IMG/VR virus record: IMGVR_UViG_3300021960_000274
Coordinates: 1 to 33,913 of that record
Reading direction: 5' to 3' (one strand)
Source: a virus
DNA: 33,913 nucleotides
This document shows positions 28,570-33,913 of this stretch, one piece after another (positions within the stretch are counted from its first letter, which is position 1; each line of letters starts with the position of its first letter). Made by a program: the position numbers and the translations under genes. The notes under the pieces are model-generated. The model searched no databases. It had not been told where the DNA came from and saw only the letters and a list, made by a program, of their open reading frames with translations.

Positions 28570-30526
28570 AGTACCTACTACTGCTGATGTTAATAACCCA
28601 AAAAGAAAAGGGTATGATTTTAGATTAGATAACTTATTATTTAGAACTGCTGTGTCTAATGAAAGACAATTAGTTATAAGAACTGCAGAGTTTCCTAATC
28701 AACAAATAGATTTAAGACAAAACCCAGAAGATATTACAACTAACATAGGTCAAATATTTTCAAGAAATAATTTTTCTGGAGGACAAGGATTAGATTTTGC
28801 TCATAAAAGAAATGGTGCAGATAAAGATGTTATTAGATATTTTGATAGCAAAGGTGTAGATGTATTCCATGGGGATGAAGCAAGTTCTTATAATGTACAT
28901 TTGTTACACACAATGGAAACTAAAGGATTAACATTTACGACTTCTGAACAATATATGGCACAAACTACAAATGGTTATCTCTATGTTAGTGATGGCTTAG
29001 TAATATATAGAAGTACAGATTATGGAGATAACTGGTCAACAGTATCAAGCACAAATGTATCGTATGCAATAAGGGGTATGATTGCTTTTGGTAATCAAAT
29101 CTTTGTAGTAACTGGAGATGGTGGAACAAACAAACAGCTTATTCATTATGATGGTACAACTTGGACAGTTGAAACATTAGGTACAGTTTTTACTGGTTAC
29201 TTTGACAGCTTATCTTTTGTTAAAGGAAGATTAATAGTTACAGGTCATAGCACTTCAGCAGAATATCTATGGGAAGCAAACCCTTATACAGGAAACTTTA
29301 CTGGGGTATTCCAAACAGGTAGTGCTTTAATAACTGTAGAACCTACACATCATATTGCAGCAGTTACTGATGCAGGTGCAGTTATATTAGCTGCTAGTAC
29401 AGATGGCAATATTTATTCTTTAAAAGATAATGCAGGAACTTTAGAACTAAAAGGACAATCAAGAATAGGAGATGAAGAAGTACATTCTATTTCTGCTGCT
29501 GAAGGAATTATATTTTTTGGTACACAAGAGCAGAGTACAAATACAGGTAGATTATATAGAAGTGATTTGGTAGTAGCAGATGACTTGTATGTATTAGCTA
29601 ATAGACAATTAATTAAAGAATGGAATAATGGCGTACCTGCTTCTCCTCACGCTATGTTTGCATCAAGAGATAGTATCTTTGTGGGTGTCAGAGAAAGTTC
29701 TACTGATACTTATTTGTGGAGATATTATTTACCTACAGCAGGTTTAGCTAGAGATGTAAAAATACCAGGACAAGGAATAGTAGGTTCCATTAAACAAGTA
29801 CAAGGTAAACACTTTGTATTAGTACAAGGAACTAATGGTGGTGTGTTTAAAGAAACATCTTTGTATGAAAGCGAAGGTTATATTATAACACCTAATATAG
29901 ATTTCTTTACATCTGAAATAAAACAATGGGTTGGTACAACTGTAGAACATGATGAGATTACAGATAGTAGAAGAATACAATGTTTTATTTCTACAAGAGA
30001 AGGAACTATAGATACACCAGGTAGCAGTAGTTGGGAATTGACTAACGATAGTACACAAGGATTTGGTGGCACAGAGTTTCAAATTAACAGAAACGCAAGA
30101 TACTTAAATATGAAAATTGTTTTAACTCCAACTATAGATTTTACTGGTACACCAGTATTTAGAAGTGTATCTGCTAGAGCATTACCTAGACCACAATTAG
30201 TAGTGATAGATATACCAGTTAATATTTCTGACCAAATAGAAAGACCAAATAGAAAAAGAATTAAAGTACGAAACCTAGGAGAAGCAGTCTATCAACAGCT
30301 TAAACAAAAAGAAGGCGATAGTGTTACTTTAGAATTGTATGAACCAGCAGAATTAATTAGAGGAGTTGTTGAGAGTGTAGCATATCCTGTAATAAATCAT
30401 GCTAATATAGGTTCTGTAACTCAATATTGTACTGTTAGAATAAGAGGTGTAAGAGCAGAAGATATTACCTCTGAATTTACTAACATAATAGGAATTGGTA
30501 CATTAGGTGTAGTAGGATTAGGATAG
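28562..30526 (+). CDS. Beta-propeller tail nozzle-like protein, 654 aa
   Basis: Almost wholly beta. Near 148-158 it has an Asp-box (YRSTDYGDNW), the turn motif of beta-propeller blades, repeated less clearly along the chain (for example IHYDGTTWTVETLGTVF and RLYRSDLVVADDLYVL). The N-terminal 80 residues (FRTAVSNERQLVIRTAEFPN) and the C-terminal 150 residues could be the tail-attachment layers. In podoviruses the nozzle protein, such as T7 gp12, contains a beta-propeller and follows the adaptor, as here. The start is GTG at 28562, overlapping the connector stop. It ends one base before the fibre gene. Nozzle identity rests on fold impression and position. Confidence 0.66.
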   Translation: MPRVPTTADVNNPKRKGYDFRLDNLLFRTAVSNERQLVIRTAEFPNQQIDLRQNPEDITTNIGQIFSRNNFSGGQGLDFAHKRNGADKDVIRYFDSKGVDVFHGDEASSYNVHLLHTMETKGLTFTTSEQYMAQTTNGYLYVSDGLVIYRSTDYGDNWSTVSSTNVSYAIRGMIAFGNQIFVVTGDGGTNKQLIHYDGTTWTVETLGTVFTGYFDSLSFVKGRLIVTGHSTSAEYLWEANPYTGNFTGVFQTGSALITVEPTHHIAAVTDAGAVILAASTDGNIYSLKDNAGTLELKGQSRIGDEEVHSISAAEGIIFFGTQEQSTNTGRLYRSDLVVADDLYVLANRQLIKEWNNGVPASPHAMFASRDSIFVGVRESSTDTYLWRYYLPTAGLARDVKIPGQGIVGSIKQVQGKHFVLVQGTNGGVFKETSLYESEGYIITPNIDFFTSEIKQWVGTTVEHDEITDSRRIQCFISTREGTIDTPGSSSWELTNDSTQGFGGTEFQINRNARYLNMKIVLTPTIDFTGTPVFRSVSARALPRPQLVVIDIPVNISDQIERPNRKRIKVRNLGEAVYQQLKQKEGDSVTLELYEPAELIRGVVESVAYPVINHANIGSVTQYCTVRIRGVRAEDITSEFTNIIGIGTLGVVGLG

Positions 30527-30527
30527 G

Positions 30528-32585
30528 ATGACAGCACAAGAGAGCAAATTAAGCAACGCATACGAGAGTACTATAACAACTGCATTAACTGCAGATGCTA
30601 GTGGTACTACAATTTCAGTAGATACAGCACCAACTGATAGCACTAATACAGCTATTACTGGTTCTGTTGTAATGTATTTAGTTTTAGACCCAGATAGCGA
30701 TAGTCAAAGAGAATATGTAAGAGTAACAAACATATCTGGAACAACATTAACAGTTGTAAGAAATATTGATACTGGTGGAGGTGGACTTAGAACACACTCT
30801 GCTGGTGCAAAGATTAGACAAGTAGCACAAGCACAGCATTTTGATGACATCCATGACAGAATAGATAAAGTTATAAATGAAGATGGTAGCAGTTTAAACA
30901 CTACTACAGGTGTTGTTAAAGATGAAGATGATATGGCTAGTGATAGTGCAACACATCTTGCTACACAACAATCAATTAAAGCGTATGTAGATAGTCAAGT
31001 TACAGCACAAGATTTAGATTTTCAAGCTGACACAGGTGGTGCTTTATCAATAGATTTAGATAGTGAAACATTAACCATAGCTGGTGGTACAGGTATAGAT
31101 ACTACTGGTTCTGGTAATCAAGTATCTATTGATATAGACAGTACAGTAACAACTAATTCAGGAACTCAAACATTAACAAATAAAACCATTGATGTTGATA
31201 ACAACACAGTATCTAACATTGAAGTAGATAATTTAAAATCTGGTGTATTAGATACAGATTTAACTACAGTATCTGCAACAGATGACACATTACCTTCTGC
31301 AAAAGCAGTAAAGACTTATGTAGATGCACAGGTTACAGCACAAGATTTAGATTTAGTAGCAGATACAGGTACAGATAGCATTGATTTAGATAGTGAAACA
31401 CTTACTATTGCAGGTGGTACTGGTATTGATACAACAGCAGATGGTGCTGGAACTGTAACTGTAGATATAGATAGCACAGTTACAACTAATTCTGGTTCGC
31501 AAACTTTAACTAACAAAACAATAGATGCAGATAACAATACTGTATCTAACTTAGAAGTAGATAACTTAAAGTCTGGCGTATTAGACACAGACCTTACAAG
31601 TGTTAGTGCATCAGATGATACACTTGCTTCAGCTAAAGCAATTAAAACTTATGTAGATGCACAAGTTGCTAGTGAAGATACTATTGCAGAATTAAATGAT
31701 ACTAATGTGGTTACACCAGCAGCAGGTCATATCTTAATTTATGATGCTACAACAAGTTTGTGGGATAATAATACTCTTACTGCTGGAACTAATGTAACTA
31801 TTACAAATGCAGATGGTTCTATAACTATTGCTTCTACTGATACAAATACACAGCTTACACAAGAAGAAGTAGAAGATTATGTAGCAGGTTTATTAGTTGC
31901 TGGTTCTAATGTTTCTTTAACTTATGATGATGGAGCAGGTACTCTTACTATTGCATCTACAGATACTCAATTATCACAAGAGCAAGTAGAGGATTATGTT
32001 GCTGGTTTAGTAACAGCAGGTTCTAACATTACAGTAACTTATGATGATACTGCTGGAACATTAACTATAGCTGCAACAGATACACAACTTACACAAGAAC
32101 AAGTTGAAGATTATGTTGGAGGTTTAGTAGCTGGTGGTACAGGTATTACTGCTACTTATGATGATGCTGGTGGTAGTTTAACTATAGCTATAGATGCAAC
32201 TGTATTAACTACTTCAAGTTCTATAAATGATTTAACAGATGTTAATACAACAGGTGTTACAAATGGACAAGTATTAGTTTACAATTCAACCTCTGGAGAT
32301 TTTGAACCAGGTTCAGTTGGTTCTGCTACATCATTAGTAGATAGTGATAGCGATTTAACACTTACTGATGGTTTAAACAATGGGCTAGATTATGATTTAG
32401 ACAATACAGATATGGCTACTTGGAATACAGGTGGTATTGCTCTTACAACTAATGGTGGTATCTTTAGACATCATCAAACACAAGCTGCTACTTTTACTGT
32501 AGCTACTAACGAAGGAGCTGTATTAGCTGGTCCAATAACCATCACAGGTACTGTAACAAATAATGGTACAATGGTGGTTATCTAA
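30528..32585 (+). CDS. Tail fibre with two kinds of internal repeats, 685 aa
   Basis: The N-terminal 110 residues (YESTITTALTADASGTTISV; DPDSDSQREYVRVTNISGTT) are a probable virion-attachment domain and match starts of many marine phage fibres (recalled). Three linker units (TYVDAQVTAQDLD-like) recur with an exact period of 111 residues, and three 39-residue units (QLTQEQVEDYVAGL) follow. This would give a long, trimeric, beta-rich shaft. The composition is rich in Thr, Ser, Asp and Asn with almost no Cys. The C-terminal 130 residues (INDLTDVNTTGVTNGQVLVY onward) may be the tip. It lies after the nozzle, where podoviruses place fibre genes. GTTTAAAC is at 30892 and 32371. Confidence 0.78.
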   Translation: MTAQESKLSNAYESTITTALTADASGTTISVDTAPTDSTNTAITGSVVMYLVLDPDSDSQREYVRVTNISGTTLTVVRNIDTGGGGLRTHSAGAKIRQVAQAQHFDDIHDRIDKVINEDGSSLNTTTGVVKDEDDMASDSATHLATQQSIKAYVDSQVTAQDLDFQADTGGALSIDLDSETLTIAGGTGIDTTGSGNQVSIDIDSTVTTNSGTQTLTNKTIDVDNNTVSNIEVDNLKSGVLDTDLTTVSATDDTLPSAKAVKTYVDAQVTAQDLDLVADTGTDSIDLDSETLTIAGGTGIDTTADGAGTVTVDIDSTVTTNSGSQTLTNKTIDADNNTVSNLEVDNLKSGVLDTDLTSVSASDDTLASAKAIKTYVDAQVASEDTIAELNDTNVVTPAAGHILIYDATTSLWDNNTLTAGTNVTITNADGSITIASTDTNTQLTQEEVEDYVAGLLVAGSNVSLTYDDGAGTLTIASTDTQLSQEQVEDYVAGLVTAGSNITVTYDDTAGTLTIAATDTQLTQEQVEDYVGGLVAGGTGITATYDDAGGSLTIAIDATVLTTSSSINDLTDVNTTGVTNGQVLVYNSTSGDFEPGSVGSATSLVDSDSDLTLTDGLNNGLDYDLDNTDMATWNTGGIALTTNGGIFRHHQTQAATFTVATNEGAVLAGPITITGTVTNNGTMVVI
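30981..31679 (+). repeat. 111-residue tandem repeats in the fibre gene
   Basis: The YVD[AS]QV segment recurs at 30984, 31317 and 31650, exactly 333 bp apart. Between these the TLTIAGGTGIDT, TNSG.QTLTNKTID and SGVLDTDLT segments are also repeated. The two units agree closely in protein but differ in many third bases, so they are old duplications or are kept by selection. Confidence 0.8.
31851..32201 (+). repeat. 39-residue tandem repeats in the fibre gene, three units
   Basis: Units begin at 31851, 31968 and 32085, 117 bp apart, each starting QL[TS]QE[EQ]VEDYV and ending in TLTIA. The third varies near its end. Such in-frame repeats allow change of fibre length by recombination. Confidence 0.8.
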
Positions 32586-32776
32586 TGGCTAATGTAAAAG
32601 TAAACACCATATCAACTTCAAGTGGCAACAATGTTGCTATGCAAGTGCCTTTAAATTTAAAGTCTTATACAACTACAGAACGAAATGCTTTAACAAGTTC
32701 TGCTGGAGATGTGATATACAATACCACAGACAGTAAAGTACAGTTTTATAATGGAACAAGTTGGAATGATTTATAA
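32585..32776 (+). CDS. Stand-alone copy of a fibre/adhesin N-terminal module, 63 aa
   Basis: The 63 residues (KVNTISTSSGNNVAMQVPLN, LKSYTTTERNALTSSAGDVI, then YNTTDSKVQFYNGTSWNDL) match the first 60 residues of the next gene and the start of the third. The shared end 'IYNTT...F..G..W' is a common cap found in marine phage fibres. It starts at TAATG with the fibre stop. It lacks the Gly-rich domain of its neighbour, so it could be a small virion cap, a subunit that trimerises with the larger one, or a truncated former adhesin. Nothing is broken in the frame. Confidence 0.72.
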   Translation: MANVKVNTISTSSGNNVAMQVPLNLKSYTTTERNALTSSAGDVIYNTTDSKVQFYNGTSWNDL

Positions 32777-33819
32777 TGAGTACACTAGAAACAAACTCTA
32801 TTGGTAAATATTCTGGTAATAATGTTTCTATTGATGATGCTTTAAATTTAAAGTCATACACCACAGCACAAAGAGATGCACTTACATCAGTTGCTGGAGA
32901 TATTATATACAATACAACAAACACAAGACCAGAATTTTTTGATGGAAGTAATTGGCAATCAATGCAAGATGAAAATTTAATTATATCTTCTTTAATTATA
33001 GCTGGTGGTGGAGGTGGAGCATCAAGTGTTAGTGGTAATGCTGGTGGTTCTGGTGGTGGTGCAGGAGGATATATAAATTCTTACAGTACAGAAAGTTCTG
33101 GTGCTAATTCTTCAACTGCATCAACTTTAACTTTATTACCTGGTACAAATGTAACAGTAACAGTAGGTGCTGGTGCTGCTGGTGGACCAGGTTCAAACAC
33201 AAATGCTTCTAATGGTTCTAATTCAGTATTTGACACTACAACTGCAATAGGTGGTGGAGGTGGTGGTTCAAGAGCTAATGGTTTAGCAGGTGGTTCTGGT
33301 GGTGGTGCTGGTTATACTGGTGGTACAGGAACTGGAGGAACTGGAACTGCTAATCAAGGTACAGATGGTGGTTCTTCATCTGCTACTTCTCCATATCCAG
33401 GTGGTGGTGGTGGTGGAGCAGGAGCAGCAGGAGGTAATGGTTCTGGTTCTAATGGTGGTAATGGTGGAAATGGTTTATCTTCATCTATCACAGGTTCTGC
33501 TGTAACTAGAGCAGGTGGTGGTGGAGGTCCTGTTTGGTCTGGTGGAACACCTGGAACTGGTGGCTCTGGTGGTGGAGGAGATGCTGGTGGTTATGATTTT
33601 GGTAATGGAACTGCTGGAACTGTTAATACAGGCTCTGGTGGTGGAGGTTCTATGACTGGAGGAACTGGAGGTGCTGGAGGTAGTGGTATAGTTATACTTA
33701 GATATTCAAATTCTTATACAATAACTATTGGTGCAGGACTAACAGGTACAACTGCTACAGATGGTTCAGATAAAGTAACAACATTTACAGCAGGAACAGG
33801 AACAGTAAGCTGGAGTTAA
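32776..33819 (+). CDS. Glycine-rich adhesin-like tail protein, 347 aa
   Basis: Residues 1-60 are the same module as the previous gene (LNLKSYTTAQRDALTSVAGD). From about 72 it turns to a Gly/Ser/Ala-rich domain with many GGGGG runs (LIIAGGGGGASSVSGNAGGS), interleaved with LTLLPGTNVTVTVGAGAAGG, which I associate with polyglycine-sandwich adhesins such as those at the fibre tips of T-even phages, and with a class of marine phage proteins ending in 'GIVILRYS...TITIGAG'. It should bind the host surface and decide host range. Start at TAATG with the previous stop. No chaperone domain is visible. Confidence 0.75.
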   Translation: MSTLETNSIGKYSGNNVSIDDALNLKSYTTAQRDALTSVAGDIIYNTTNTRPEFFDGSNWQSMQDENLIISSLIIAGGGGGASSVSGNAGGSGGGAGGYINSYSTESSGANSSTASTLTLLPGTNVTVTVGAGAAGGPGSNTNASNGSNSVFDTTTAIGGGGGGSRANGLAGGSGGGAGYTGGTGTGGTGTANQGTDGGSSSATSPYPGGGGGGAGAAGGNGSGSNGGNGGNGLSSSITGSAVTRAGGGGGPVWSGGTPGTGGSGGGGDAGGYDFGNGTAGTVNTGSGGGGSMTGGTGGAGGSGIVILRYSNSYTITIGAGLTGTTATDGSDKVTTFTAGTGTVSWS

Positions 33820-33820
33820 T

Positions 33821-33913
33821 ATGAGTGAATTAAAAACAAATAAGATTTCAACAAATGACCAAAACAATGTAGCTATAGATAATGCACTTAACTTAAAGTC
33901 TTATACTACTGCT
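33821..33913 (+). CDS. Third copy of the shared module, truncated by the window edge
   Basis: The first 31 codons read SELKTNKISTNDQNNVAIDN and then ALNLKSYTTA. They again match the module of the two preceding genes. GGAG lies five bases before the ATG, one base after the previous stop. The remainder, which would show whether it has its own receptor-binding domain, is outside the window. Confidence 0.72.
   Translation, partial: MSELKTNKISTNDQNNVAIDNALNLKSYTTA

Noticed and set aside
1-33913. A temperate-phage module
   Set aside because: No integrase, excisionase, attachment site or classical repressor is visible here; the small HTH protein alone is not enough. Genes outside the window could change this.

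Overview
The window reads as part of an AT-rich tailed-phage genome, most likely a marine podovirus. It carries a terminase, a portal, a scaffold, an SU10-type (DUF5309-like) capsid protein, a beta-propeller nozzle-like protein and repetitive, glycine-rich fibre/adhesin genes, and no tail tube, sheath or tape-measure gene is visible. The host cannot be fixed from sequence alone. Hints of an actinobacterial host (for example marine Actinomarinales) are the style of the 287-aa protein before the scaffold, the HTH type of the 65-aa protein, the probable leaderless starts, and leftward promoters that look like ECF-sigma promoters. A SAR11-like host is not excluded. No integrase, repressor, tRNA or CRISPR array is seen.

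Left arm (1-5890, all leftward): about 18 small, tightly packed genes. They include the start of a PDDEXK-like nuclease, a protein with an ETSAIGRALA motif and a zinc ribbon, a small HTH protein, a one-helix membrane peptide, a DUF4241-like protein, a SprT-like zinc metalloprotein, and many 39-57-residue proteins of unknown role. Two signals cover this arm. The 8-bp palindrome GTTTAAAC occurs 21 times in 6 kb (9 more in the other 28 kb). Seven copies of a promoter-like element, GTAACC-N17-GTCTAA on the minus strand, all have exactly the same spacing, and each sits just upstream of a gene start.

Divergent region (5890-6678): no convincing gene. It holds repeated ACAATAT motifs, TTGTGGTAC direct repeats, several perfect inverted repeats, a possible pseudoknot and a large nested stem structure. 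It is a good candidate for an origin, control region or non-coding RNA locus.

Right arm (6679-33913, all rightward): a tiny zinc peptide and a Mom-like DNA-modification enzyme come first. Next is a 276-bp non-coding stretch with consecutive hairpins ending in a terminator, just before the late operon. The late operon runs: four small basic or zinc-binding proteins (one pair linked by a possible -1 frameshift site), large terminase with N-terminal zinc-finger and HTH extensions, portal, then about 14 kb of large virion proteins (2069, 320, 321, 737, 663 and 287 aa, one with a lytic transglycosylase motif). After these come a sigma70-like promoter with a hairpin leader, scaffold, major capsid protein flanked by hairpins, connector, nozzle-like protein, repeat-rich fibre, and three tandem genes sharing one N-terminal module. 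Almost all late genes overlap or touch (TAATG or ATGA junctions), which points to translational coupling.
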